This document shows, piece after piece, positions 49,431 to 61,800 of a DNA stretch of 64,000 bases; position 1 is the first letter of the stretch; each line of letters begins with the position of its first letter. The stretch is from Dermatophagoides farinae. Taxonomy: Eukaryota > Arthropoda > Arachnida > Sarcoptiformes > Pyroglyphidae. The stretch covers positions 2,284,501-2,348,500 of the forward strand of contig NC_134683.1 of NCBI RefSeq assembly GCF_024713945.1. Direction: 5' to 3'. The notes beneath the pieces are model-generated. The model made no database searches. It saw only the letters and a program-made list of their open reading frames with translations, and had not been told where the DNA came from. The translations under genes were made by a program, and so were the position numbers.

Positions 49431-49584
49431 ATTGATTTTCTGAATAAATCCAGAAATTAAAAAATTATTATAAGATAAAATAAAAAATACAAATTCAAAT
49501 TAAAAGCCACAAATTGATGAAAAGGTCGAATTTTTGAGATAAATTATAAAATGAATCCAGAGAATTTGGATAATCCAATGGATG

Positions 49585-49980
49585 CCTGTGAATGGGAAAG
49601 ATAATTAGTAAAAATTGATAAATAATTGATAAAAATTGAATAATTTACATTTATTTCAAGGGTCTTTACTCGGTTATCCATATTCTCGTAAATGATGATG
49701 ATGACGAAAAGTTGAGATGGCCAGATTGACTTTTACTGATTGATCATTCGGCGATCGTGCACTTGTTAATGTCTAACAAAAGGAATGGTAATTAGAATAT
49801 GAGTTGATGAAAATTCAATCATTTACCATTCATCCAGAATGTTGTGTTCATCTATGATTTTCATTATTCCCAAGTTACGATCTGAAATTAGAATGTGAAT
49901 GAGAATTAGAATAAGTCACGTTGAAATAAAGAAATTTACCATTAATTGAAAGATTCATCTGAATATCCAGATCTTTTGAT
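49585..49980 (-). ncRNA. Possible spliced minus-strand transcript or decayed gene
   Basis: Three consecutive intron-like segments lie on the minus strand: 49939-49882 (58 nt), 49826-49773 (54 nt) and 49648-49586 (63 nt). All start GTAAAT, contain a CTAAT branch-like motif (TTCTAATT, TTCTAATTA or ACTAATTA), and end in TTTCAG, TGTTAG or CACAG. Implied exons are 49881-49827 (55 nt) and 49772-49649 (124 nt), with partial exons on each side. Joining the first two exons gives a short natural-looking frame (MNLSINDRNLGIMKIIDEHN...) that stops at the next junction, and no frame stays open through all exons. Either this is a non-coding spliced RNA, or a gene losing its frame, or I have the acceptor of the third exon wrong. 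An acceptor 11 bases further in (AACAAG at 49762) would keep the frame open to a TAA within that exon. No homologue is recognised. Confidence 0.33.
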
Positions 49981-50663
49981 CAGAGCGATGAGAATTCGAA
50001 TCCATCGAAATGATTGATTTTTATGTAGCCAATGTGTGTGACGGATGAATGTGGCAAAGATTGAACTTGATCGTCAGTCAATAATTATGATTCATTGATT
50101 GAACATTTCAAGACAGAGATGAACATTTTAAAAAATCGATAGGAACAAAAATCAAAATCGAGTGAATAAGTCAACAGTGGCCAAGTCAAAGTGGATGTCA
50201 AGAATCAAACATGTCAACAAGTGGCCGAGTTCAAATTGGCAAGTCGAGATGACAGTCAATAAATAAATAAGTCAAGTTGCAATACGAATATGTGAATTTC
50301 GTGAAGATAATTTTACATCTTCAGAGTTTTGACTAAAAGCATGAAAAAAATGAAGAATAACATCGAAAAAACTGAATGAAATTCAAAATCGGAGGTTAAC
50401 CTTCAATAAGAAAGCGTGTTTACCATTCTTTCATGGAGGTTAATATGTAACTTTGCAGTTTAGCCTGCTAAATAACCTGCAAGTATGCAGTTTACATTGC
50501 AAATAAGCAGCGTAACCTAATAATAAGAAGCGTAGACTGTGAGCATGGATTGTATACTGCATAAATGGAGGGTTTTTAACACTCATTCTTGCAGTTTACC
50601 CTGCTTACTTTCCTCTCAGTCTCGGCCGGATCATTTCTGTTGTCGCATGTTTTGTTTGCATGC
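49981..50663. other. Intergenic with repeated GCAGTTTA-type motifs
   Basis: AT-rich, not microsatellite-like. It contains several TTGACTT/CAAGTCAA-type short repeats (about 50160-50280) and a set of GCAGTTTAnCCTG motifs at 50455-50467 and 50591-50603 with a looser copy near 50489. No gene is seen. Confidence 0.5.
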
Positions 50664-50672
50664 TTTATATAA
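50664..50672 (+). promoter_or_regulatory. TATA-like box of NAA25
   Basis: TTTATATAA about 150 bp upstream of the NAA25 start codon, with no other gene between. Confidence 0.4.
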
Positions 50673-50818
50673 CATCTTTGTGATTTGATCCTGCATTGTT
50701 TTATTCAAATTTTTTTTCGCTTCCATTTTACCTGTCCAAATAAATGCAGTGAATAAATTTTTTAAAAAATTCAATTATTTTTTACCATTTTATTTTCATA
50801 ATAAATTATAAAAAAAAA

Positions 50819-53800
50819 ATGTCACGACAACAACAACCAGCAGAAAATGATCGAAAACTTCGTCCAGTGTTTGAATATCTTGATAATGGTAGCTATAAAA
50901 AAGCATTACAAGAAATTGATAAATTATTAAAGAAAAATCGTAATCAACAATATGTACGTGCATTAAAATCATTAACATTAGTTCGGCTTCATCGTAGAAA
51001 AGAATCAATGGAAATTCTTAATGAATTACATGCTGAAATGCCGGCCGATGAAATGATATTGCAGACAATGTCAATGTGTTATCGTGAAATACAACGAAAT
51101 GATTTGATAACAACATTATATGAGAATGCATTGAAAAAAGATTCAACAAATGAAAAACTTTTTGCTCATCTATTCATGTCATATGTACGAATGAATGATT
51201 ATAAAAAACAACAAATAACCGCATTGAATCTATATAAAGTGCATCAAAAAAATCCTTATTATTTTTGGGCAATAATGAGTATCTACATGCAAGCTATGTC
51301 AGCTGATGATGAAACAATGGCCAATAAGATTATTTTACCATTGGCAGAAAAAATGTGTGAAAAATTCTATAAAGAAAATCGTTTTGAATCCGATTCAGAA
51401 TATGACCTTTATCTTATGGTGTTGGAAGCGCAGAAAAATTATTCAAGAATGATCACCATAATGGAAGAACGAGAAATGAAACGAAAAATTAATAAAAAAT
51501 CTACTGATCATTTTAATTATCAACTAGAACAGAAAGCGAAATTATTACGAAATGAATCACGTTTAATTGAATGTTTTGATTGTTATGAACGTTTAATAAA
51601 CGATAATAATGATCAATATGAATATTATATTGATGCATTTACATTGGCCTTACAATTGGATGATCAACAACGTGATTCGAATTCGAATACAGAATCATTA
51701 CATATGGTTCGTTTATTGAAATTAATGCAACAGATGTGTATTGAAGGTAAAACTAGTGTATGGAAAATGTATGATGAAGATAAACAACAATCGAATGATT
51801 CATTACATAAAATGGTCACTGAACGTTGTCCACGTAGTCCATTTATAGCAAGAATTATTATATTCAGTAAACTTTTGAATGATAACCAAGATAATCATCC
51901 ATTGTTTCAACATTATATTCAAGAAAATCCATTGATCAATCCTATTGATTTATGTGTAGAATATTTTGAAAATTTTGGTTCCAAATATGTATGCATCAAA
52001 GATTTAATATTCATTCTGAAAAATATCAAAATGGAACGAAATAAAATTAACGAACTATTGATGCGAATGAAATTTCTGGTAACAAAACTTAATGATGATG
52101 ATCATCATCATCTTGTGTCGGATAAGAATTTAAACATGAGCTTATGTTATAATTATATTGAACATTATTGTCAAGAAAAATTCATTGAAAATATTAATGA
52201 TCGTCGTCGTGATGTTGATAATTTCATCAATAATAACTATGAACAACAACATTTTACCAATAATTCATCATTAATCTATTTGATTGTATTGAAAACATTG
52301 GCCAATACCGATATTTATCAAACGAACATTGATGATGATGATCATCATCAATGTTTAAGTCAAACAATATTTGATTTAATTATTATTATTGAATCATATT
52401 TATTACAAAATCGAAATGATTTTTATGCCAAATTAATATTGGTATGCCTTTATAATGCAATCGGTGCTGCCTTTTCTAGTCTTAATTTATATGAATTAAT
52501 GGAAATTAAATTGATTCAGAATGAAACACTTGGTTATCATTTTTTTCCATCATCATTACATTGTGCATTGTTTCAAAAGGCTCAACAATTTCTTAATTCT
52601 AGTTACAAATTTTATAGTTATAATTTTAAAGAGGTAATGTTTTTTGTTTCATTATTTGTTTTGTTTTTGTTTTTTTTTGTTAATTTAAAATTTAAATTTC
52701 AATCACACTTAGGCATCTGATTCGATACTTACATGCTATAAAAATGGTTGCTTTGCCAAGATTGAAGAGATTTTAAATTTCAATTCAAAATTAAAGAATT
52801 CAATCTGTTATCATTTAACGTTTGTGGAAAGATTTTTCAATGATTTACTTTTAGATTGTAAAAGGTATGTGGTGGTGTTTTCAAGAATTTTTGTTGTTGT
52901 TCAGTTTTAAATTATCAAATCTCAATGTTTAAATTTTTTTCTTTTCTAGTGAAAATTCTTTTAGTCAATTTGCTTATATTCTTTTTTTGGAAATTTTTCG
53001 TTCCAAAGATTTTGTTATTGATATCATGAAAATTTGTGATAATCGTGATTTAAAAATTCTAAATCCATATCATTATCAGATGGATTTATATGTGGAAAAT
53101 GTATTGAAAAAAACAACACTTGAACAGGAAAAACAATGGTTATTGTATCGATATAATGTATTGAAAATGATTGCACTTGGACATTTTCTTTCGAAAAAAT
53201 TATGGTCCGATGATTGTGTACTAATGAATAATAATACTAATAAAGAATCAAGTGAAATAACAAATCACGTTAATCATGATGATGATGATAATCAAACGGA
53301 TTTTGATCACCTGAATGTTGAAATGTTTGAAAATTTACTTGAAAATTCTGCAAAACAATATGAATATTGTATGGCTGAAATTCAACATGATTTAAAAGTA
53401 TGTTTTTATGACGATAATTTGTTTTTTAATCATTTAAAATTTTTTCATTTACTCCAGTATTGTATCGAAGGTCCACAGCCATCAAGATTGATAACATTTT
53501 TTGCCAGCCAATTTCCACAACTTATTCAACATTTTTCGAATGGATTACTCCAGATGTTTCGATTCAATTCTGGATCATTTGATTATAATGAAAAAAATTT
53601 TCCGATTCATGATGAAAATTTGTTCAACAAATTGTCTAAAGAAATTGACACTGTTATCGATGAATGGAAATGTAATCAAACAATGAAAGGTGCATATAAA
53701 TTATTGGGTCGAATAAGCGTATGGATAGATGTGTTAAATATTGCCGTATCATTGTTTTCATTAATCATCGATGGTCAACGACGATTGAATAAAATGATGA

Positions 53801-54201
53801 AAAAATTAAAAAAACGATTGGATGTGAAAAAATTTCAAGATGTTGAACAATTTTCCAATACATTTGCAATGGCCATTACATCGATGTATATGAATATTGA
53901 TGGCTATTTTAAATCAATTATAACCATTATACAAGAAGTGGAAATCATACCAATGGTCGATTCATATGAATATAAATTTTCAGAAAAATTCAATGTAAAT
54001 TATTCTCACTTATTAATGTATTCATTATTAATTAGTAATTTTAATTTTATTTTTTTTCTCAAAAATTAGATTTCCGATACCGTTATCAATTCTGTACGAA
54101 CAAATGTACGAACCAGCTATGAAAAATCATTATCCGAAATGTTACAAATTCTGCAGATGAAACAAAAATATTTATCCTCTTCAATGAATCCTTCTCAATG
54201 A
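50819..54201 (+). CDS. NAA25: NatB auxiliary subunit NAA25 (Mdm20)
   Basis: Five exons: 50819-52633, 52713-52864, 52950-53397, 53458-53994 and 54070-54201. The sum is 3084 nt, giving 1027 residues (human about 970). The N-terminus reads NDRKLRPVFEYLDNGSYKKAL and is followed by LLKKNRNQQ, a CYREIQR block and NPYYFW, the order seen in the TPR superhelix of NAA25. The C-terminal exon ends in a helix resembling the family's end. With catalytic NAA20 this subunit forms NatB, which acetylates nascent proteins beginning Met-Asp, -Glu, -Asn or -Gln at the ribosome; NAA25 is the scaffold and ribosome anchor. The start is the first ATG, after an A-run. The 60-nt intron 53398-53457 is a multiple of three with no stop; it is placed because its removal joins EIQHDLK to YCIEGPQPSR, matching the family alignment as I remember it. 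Confidence 0.93.
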
Positions 54202-54698
54202 TGATGATAATAATGTTTATTCTGAAATTTTTTTTTTGTTTGTTTGCAATTATTGATTTTTTTTTATGAAAAATTAAATTTTTTTTCATCTTTTCAAAAC
54301 GAAAATTTTTTTTTTTTTTTGATAACGATTGTGGCACCATCTGAACATTTTCGGCCATACTATGAAAAAAAAGAGACCCGATTATGGCCGCTCAGCAAAG
54401 CGCTCCTTTTTTTTTTTTGCCTCAATGATTTGTGTTGTTGAGAGTTGATTGATAGAGTGAATATATAAAGACCGCGAGCAGCAAGAAATAGAAAAAAAAA
54501 GTTGTTGATACAGTTGCTGCTGCTGCTGCTCATGATCATCGATATTAACCATTAGAATCGGATGTTCATGATAATAAATGATGATGATGATGAACATTGT
54601 ATAAAATGATGATCATCATAAAGTTTTGAAAGTTTTTATTCATAAAATATATTGTTTTTCATCAATGATTGTTTTAAGATTTATTTAATATCACGAAA
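54202..54698. other. Spacer between NAA25 and WAPL
   Basis: Holds the NAA25 3' UTR and the WAPL promoter and 5' UTR. T-runs occur at 54305-54320 and 54408-54420, (GCT)n at about 54514-54531 and (ATG)n at about 54578-54593. No gene is seen. Confidence 0.6.
54462..54470 (+). promoter_or_regulatory. TATA box of WAPL
   Basis: TATATAAAG about 230 bp upstream of the WAPL start codon, followed by a G+C-richer ACCGCGAGCAGCAAG that could surround the transcription start. Confidence 0.45.
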
Positions 54699-57600
54699 AT
54701 GAAATCTCGTAGTAAAACACATCATTCATCATCATCAACGGCTGCGGCGGCGGCATCCTCAATGACAAAATCATCATCATTTGGATCATCATCAACAACA
54801 GCGGCTGCCGTTAGTGTAACAAAATTTGGTCAAGCAACATTTACATCGGTTCGTCATCGACAACAGGATCATCATGAAAATGGTAATTTTGTTCCGTTGA
54901 AAAAAACTAAATATGAACATCATGATCCGGTGGATGATTTGATAATGATGAAAATGGATCGAAAATCCGCAACATCGATTCGTGATGGTACGAATACCAA
55001 TGTCGGTGATGGTTCAAATGAAAACAAAGTTGCCGAAACAAAACCTAAAGTTTATAAATTTTTCAAATCACGTTCATCGGCAACAACTGCGGCGGCCAAT
55101 ACATCATCATCACAATCATCGATGACTACCGGACAACAATCGAATAATTCATCATCGAATAGTTCACGGTTATCATCATCATCATCAACAACAACAACAA
55201 CAACATCATCAACAAATCGTTCACCATCGATTGTATTGAATAATTTTTCCAATCAAAAACAACAAAGGATAACAACATATAGTGGACGAATTAAAGCGAC
55301 TACTACTCATAATAATAATAAAAATAAAAATAGTAATAATAATAATAATTCGATTCAAACAAAATCAATCAACATAACCGATAATAGTAAATCGTGTGAG
55401 ATAAAAATTTGTGGCGATAAAACAATTAAAAAGGTTATATCACCAAACAAAGTGACCGAATTTCATATACGTATTAATAATTCAAATGTACGAAATGCAA
55501 CGGTTAAACCATTACAAACTACTCATACTGTACAAACATTATTATCATCAGAAGCCAGTCGTGGTATTCGTTCATCACGACGATTAAAAGGAATCGAACC
55601 GGAACAAGTGAATAATTCTCAAAGATCATCATCAAGTATACATTTTGTTTATGAGAAAAAATCACCAAATCTTACTACAACTATTGAGGAGATAATTGAA
55701 GATGATGATGATGATGATGAAAATCAACTTCAAGAATCTGTTGTTGAACAACAACAACAACCAGAAGAACAATTAAATAAATTAGAAGAATCTCCCAAAG
55801 TTACTGATGAATCTATTCTGAAAGATCAATCTGAAACTATTATCAATGGCGAGAAAAATGATCAGAATTCTGGTGATGCTAAAATTGTTCCATCATCACC
55901 AACACCGATTGTGTCTGCCGAATCTGATGACTACACTCAAATCAAAGAAAAAGAAAAATCTGATTCAATTAAATCCAATGAAAAGAATGATGATATTCAA
56001 ACCGAAACGAATAGCCAAAATAGTCAGGATAGTCAAAAATCCAATGACCAAATTCCGGAGACAATTGAAACAACAAATATCGATTTAACCGATTCACAAC
56101 AACAAAATGATCAATCACAACCATCATCATCATCATCAATTACGACAATGACTGTCGAAACAAAACCAGATGATGAACATCAACATCAAATAGCACCAGC
56201 ACCAGTCGTTGTTGCTAGACCACCTAAAAAGAAAATCTTTTCAAATCGTGAACATCGTAATAAAATTCAATTTGATGCAAAAAAATTCTTCAGTTCTGAA
56301 TTAAAAGATGAATTTGATGATGAAATCAATAAAACAGCAGCAACAACCGAACAGGAAAAGAAACCAACCGATAATGATGATAATGATGATTCTTATATTA
56401 AATTAAAACGAATTAAAAAAGCGCATCAATGTCATGAATTGGGCGAGACGGAACAATTCGATGAAGACATTAAATACTATCTTAGTGGAATTGTATCAAC
56501 GAATCCAAATTCAATGCGTTGTCTTAGGTAATTATTTTATTGTCGATTTTATCAGGAAAAAATAACTTTATCCATTGTTTTACAGTATTCTAGGTCTAAC
56601 ACAACAAACAATGCGACCAGAATTTCGAATGCATTTACGTGCACATGATGATATGCCAAGAATTATTAAAGCATTAATGGATGCACCACAAGATTCGAAT
56701 CTTGCTCTATGTACAGCATGTTTAATGTTTGTATATAATCAAGATCGATTAACAATGGATATTGATCCAAATGCATTATCATTAATGTTGGAATTATTGG
56801 AAACCCGATCCGATGAATGTAATCAGGTTGAAGAGAAACATCGTTGTAAAGTACGATCATTAGTTGAAGAAATGAAAAACAAAGGTCATGCTCAATATCT
56901 AAAATTGGCTGAAATAACGGTAAAGAATTTCTTTTAATTCAAAATTGTCATTTATAAAAAAAAATCTTTTCATATAATTTAGGCTGGTAAATTGGCAATG
57001 GAAACATTGTTGGGCCTTACATCGAAACGTGCTGGTGATTGGTTCAAAGTTGAATTACGTCGTATGAAAGGTATTGATTTTATTGTCAACACTGTCATAC
57101 GATGTGCCGAACGACATACGGAAGAAGGACAAATAGTGAAAATTGATCGTTGTATGCATGTATTAGAAAATGTAAGTCCAATGTTGTTTCATTCATTGAG
57201 ATTGAATTTAATTTTTTTTTTTGCATTTAGGTTACATTCAACAATATAGAAAATCAGCTTTATATTGCCAATTATGATGAAAGTAAATTCATATCCACTT
57301 GTATTGATCTGTTGATTCAATTTAAACAAAGGATTATCGAATCGAATGAATCAAAAGTATATTTATCGGCATTTTTCTCCATTCTCCGGGTATTGACTAA
57401 TCTTACTTCGGAAAGTGGTAAGTGTGGATTTTATTTTCAATCATATTATATTCATATGAATAACTGAATAATTTTATTTTGAATTCAATAGTTGATGGTT
57501 GTAAAATTGTCGGTAAATTCGATGGTATCATACAATTATTATTAGAATCATTATTCGAGTTACCATCATTCATTATGTCGGATCAACGTTTCGATTTGAT

Positions 57601-58365
57601 GGTCATTATTATTTGTCTTTGTATTAATTTGGCTGCATTTTGTGAACACATAAGAGATATAATAATGACATCTGAAACAAGAAATTATCTTGGAAAATTA
57701 TGCGATTTATTATTCAAAAAGATTGAAGAAGCTGCACAAGTTGAACAGCAAACCGATCATTTATTGGAATCACATGAAACTGTACAGATGACTGAAGCAA
57801 TGCAAGATAATCTTTTGATGCAAAGTAAGTGAATGAATTGAATTTGAATATGAATCTGAATCTGATTTTTTTTCATTCATGATTCTTTCTGATAATAGTG
57901 ATTAGTAAATCTGGTACGCACATGGAATACAGTCTATTATCAGCATGTGTTTGTCTATTGCTTGGCTGTTGTATACAAGAAAATAATCAACACAGGAAAT
58001 TATTATACGATATATTACCCGATCATTCATTTAAACCGTTGATTGAACAATTGAAAAAACTACGAGATTTTGCCCATCTAACCGTAAGTTGTTTTTTTGT
58101 TTGAATTGATTATTTATTTAAAATTAAATTATATTTTATCTTATCCTAGGATATAATGACACAAAAAGGAAAAGAAAGAGTACAAAAAGTTTTACAATTA
58201 TTCGAATCTTGTAATACAACAATGAATCAATCATCATTGATAGATACATCGATTATTGATGATGATGATGTTGATGATGACGATGATCCTATTGCTTCTG
58301 TTCCTGAGATTGATGATGAAGGTGATGATGATAACAATGATAATGATATGAATGGTACTGATTGA
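54699..58365 (+). CDS. WAPL: Cohesin release factor WAPL (wings apart-like)
   Basis: Seven exons: 54699-56527, 56586-56919, 56983-57171, 57231-57417, 57492-57824, 57899-58083 and 58150-58365. All introns are GT...AG and 58-74 nt. The sum is 3273 nt, giving 1090 residues (human 1190). The N-terminal half is low-complexity Ser/Thr/Asn/Gln-rich, with a conserved-looking TKFGQATF at residues 41-48 corresponding to the N-terminal TKWGETTF-type motif of WAPL. The C-terminal half is the WAPL HEAT-like domain, with recognisable blocks ETEQFDEDIKYYLSGI, FRMHLRAHDDMPRI, LALCTACLMFV and AMETLLGLTSKRAGDWFK. WAPL, with PDS5, opens the SMC3-RAD21 gate to unload cohesin from chromatin in interphase and prophase. 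The protein ends in an Asp-rich tail. The start is the only upstream ATG in frame near the N-terminal motif. Confidence 0.95.
55176..55215 (+). repeat. WAPL: Ser/Thr-coding TCA/ACA triplet tract in WAPL
   Basis: Runs of TCA then ACA codons encode poly-Ser and poly-Thr. Further AAT tracts near 55311-55350 encode poly-Asn. These microsatellites lie inside the disordered N-terminal half and probably vary in length between individuals. Confidence 0.8.
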
Positions 58366-58890
58366 TTTACTGTGCACATAACCATCAAACACACATTTCA
58401 TCATCATCATCATAATTTCTGATCATCCTTTATTAATAATTTCCAATTTAGTAAATGCCATAGCATTACTTTTATTTTCTCATTTTCATATTTTTCAACA
58501 ATTATCCAATACTTCATAGAAACACACACACACACACACTCATTCATCACACATAATTATATCTATTACAGAATTGAATTTAGTACAATTCCTTTTCAAC
58601 TCTATTCGATGTTCAGAATTTTTTTTTTTTTGTAAATTAAAATTTATTTACCATTTTCCATCAAGCTCATGATCATCATTTTCTTTGAAACAAAATTTTA
58701 CAATCAACACCTATAAAATCAACGAATTTTCTAATTTCTGTTGGTAGTCTAATTTTAAAATTTTTTTTTTGCTTTCTCTCTCTCTTTTACAAAATTAACT
58801 AAACAACAACTACAAGAAAAAAAATTGATTCTATTTGTGTAAATAATAATTTCACATTTTGCTGGGAATAAAAAAAAATCATTTTCTAAT
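58366..58890 (+). other. Probable WAPL 3' UTR
   Basis: AT-rich sequence after the stop with a (CA)n tract near 58523. The first good AATAAA lies at 58867-58872, about 500 bases downstream. No frame of interest. Confidence 0.45.
58867..58872 (+). terminator. Polyadenylation signal AATAAA, possibly WAPL
   Basis: AATAAA followed by an A-run; the most likely WAPL 3' end visible. Confidence 0.4.
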
Positions 58891-61800
58891 TTTTTCAATA
58901 TTCATCATTAAATGTGACCAAAAATAAAACTATAGCCGGTAGATGGCGTGGTGAAATTCTTGAATTCGAAAAAAAAAATTTCAAAAACCAAATGTTTGGT
59001 TCGATTCATTGGAAAATTTGCACACACACACACACACCCGCACATACATTAATGATATCATACCATATCATTGATACATTTGAAAATCACCACCACCATC
59101 AGCCTATCATCATAATATCTCCAGGTTCTTCACATTCATTCATTGATTCCCATTATCATTGCACATTACGATGCGCGGATTTTAGAAATTTTTTTTTGTT
59201 TTTGTCCATTATATATCGTACCCCGAATGTAATGAAATGATTATTATGCCACCACCACCACCACAACAACAACAACAACGAACACTACATACAGCTATCA
59301 TTTATAGATTCAGACGACGGCGACGACGACGACGGATGAACACATGCATAAGATTCCTTTCTCTTTCCGACGGAATTCATTCGTACAAGTGATTATAACG
59401 ATGAAGTTGTTTCAACATCATCATCATCATTATGGTGTAGGTGGTGGTACCAACATTTTTCATTCATTTTAATCCAAATAGCGTGAACGTCTTCTTTTTT
59501 TAATTGTTTCATTTTTCTTTTACTTTTAATTCATTAGTAGTGATATAATATATAATCATCATCATCATCATTAAAGCAGAAAGCAAAAAAAAAAAAATTT
59601 CGACATTATTAAGTCGTTGTTGTTGTTGTTGTTGTTTTTAATGGAAAATTTTTTTTTTGTTTTGTTTTGTTTTGCCTTTGTCAACCATTTGTCTGTAATA
59701 TTTTCAATTGAAACTTTGTGTGTGTGTGGTGGAGTGCCATTCATTCATTCAATGATTCTACTTGTTAGTGCATGTGTTTATTTGTGATAAATACAACGAT
59801 TCTTTGTTGGCGAAAAAAATTTTTTATCAAGTAAGATTAACCTGCATAATCATCATCATCATCATCATCATCATTTTTATTTGAATGAAAAAAAAAATAA
59901 TGACAAAAATGAATCATCCAGTACAAAAATGTAAGTTTTAAAAGTTTTTTCTTTTCGTATTTCAACCATCCGTGTAAGCAAATATCTAACGGCATTTTTT
60001 AATTTAAAATTGATCGATGAGCTATCGGTGATTAGGGTGTTTCCACATTCTTATTGTTGATTATATTGTAATCATTTTTTTCTGATGGCAATGGAAACTA
60101 AAAAAAAAATTCATATTTTTGTCCTTGAAAAAGTCGAGTTTTCCAATGGCACATCAGATGATAAAATTCTCTTTTTTCCATTCTGTTTGTTGATTATCAT
60201 CATCATTTTGATGATGATGATGATGATGATGTCGATGATGAAGATTAGAAAAATAGATTCCATGTGAAAAAAAATATCAACCCAGAAAAAGAATAAGTAA
60301 ATAAAAAAAAATGTAAATATAAAATTCAATTCAAATACTGACTGAACAGAATGAAACAAGACAGACAAATAAATAATGAGAATAACAACAACAACAACAA
60401 AAAATCTTTTCCTGCTATCATTATCATTATCACTGGATGCGTCTTTTTTTGCCAGTTTTTTTTCATTTTCATTGTGAAATGAGTCCATTTTCCATTTTCT
60501 GGTTTTTTTTCTCTCTTTTTTTCGTTTCGTTTGTTTGTTTGTATCTTTATCATCATCCTTCAATTTCATTTTATTCAGTTTTATTTTCTTTTCAATTCAA
60601 ATGGATTCTGTTTCAATTTTTTTGAATTTTTTTTTCTATGTTATCTCTCAACGTAAACGTTGTCGTCGTCGACGATGATGATGGTGGTGGTGGTGGTGAT
60701 TGTTCCACACACACAATACAATTGACATATATATGAAATCAAATTGAATTGAAATGAATCAAATGAGATTATTTTTTTTTGTTTATTTTTTATTCACATT
60801 TATCCTTGATGATTTTTTTCGGTGTTTCGTTTTATTTTTGGGCGTTGTTGTAGTATTGGCTTGCCATTGTGAAATGAGAAAGAACTATACAAGAATCTGG
60901 AATATTGAAATAAATGAAAAATAAGTGCTACACGCATACAATTATTCTGTGATTCAATTGTCGTGACCAACGTTTTTTTTTCATTTCATTTCATTTTGTT
61001 GTTGTTGTTTTTGTTTTTTGGTTTTTCTTTTATTCTATTAGGCACCCAATGAATTTCTGGTTCTGGTTCTGGTTTTATTCATTCATTCATTCATTCTCAC
61101 ACAATTGTCAGTTATGTCGAAAGCTAAAGAAAAAAAAATTGATTTTCCACATGTGTAGATCATCAATTTGATTCTTGAAAATAATAATAATAATAATTTG
61201 AAGTTTTCCATTCAAACAACAACAACTACAACAACAACAAAAAACTCAATGAACATGAAAAATTTATTTTTGGAAACTTGGCTTTGGATTTTTTTTTCAT
61301 CATCATCATCATCATCATGTGTGTATGATGAACGTTTTCATCATGATGATGCCAGATCATGGTCATATATGCCTGGCTTTCTACCACTTTTTTTTTTGGT
61401 TTCATTGATGAGATGATGATGATGCTCAATTTTTTTTTGGCTTTTGCTTATATCCATATGGCTTTTAAATTTGTCAGCATGTGTGCGTGCATTCGGTATC
61501 ATTCTACATTATATTGAATTGAATTGATTGACGAAAATCGAAATTTAATTTTCACTTTTTTTTTCTTTTTGCTTCATTCTCCATTCTCTGATAATCGAAA
61601 CTTTTTTTTTGTCCCCATTTTTTATGGAGAAAAAAAAATGAAACTGATGAAATGAAAAATATTCTTATTGAACACAAGATCTATGATGTTAAGGAACGTG
61701 AAATGTTTTTTTTTTTGTTCCTTTTTTACACATCAAATTTTCCACTATGTGTGTAAAAATGATGTTGATGATTTCCTGGTATGATGGACCGAAATTATTT

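Noticed and set aside
60590-60680. Arg-rich short peptide frame and its reverse His-rich frame
   Set aside because: CGT/CGA and CAC/CAT triplets explain both; neither has a supported start or splice site.
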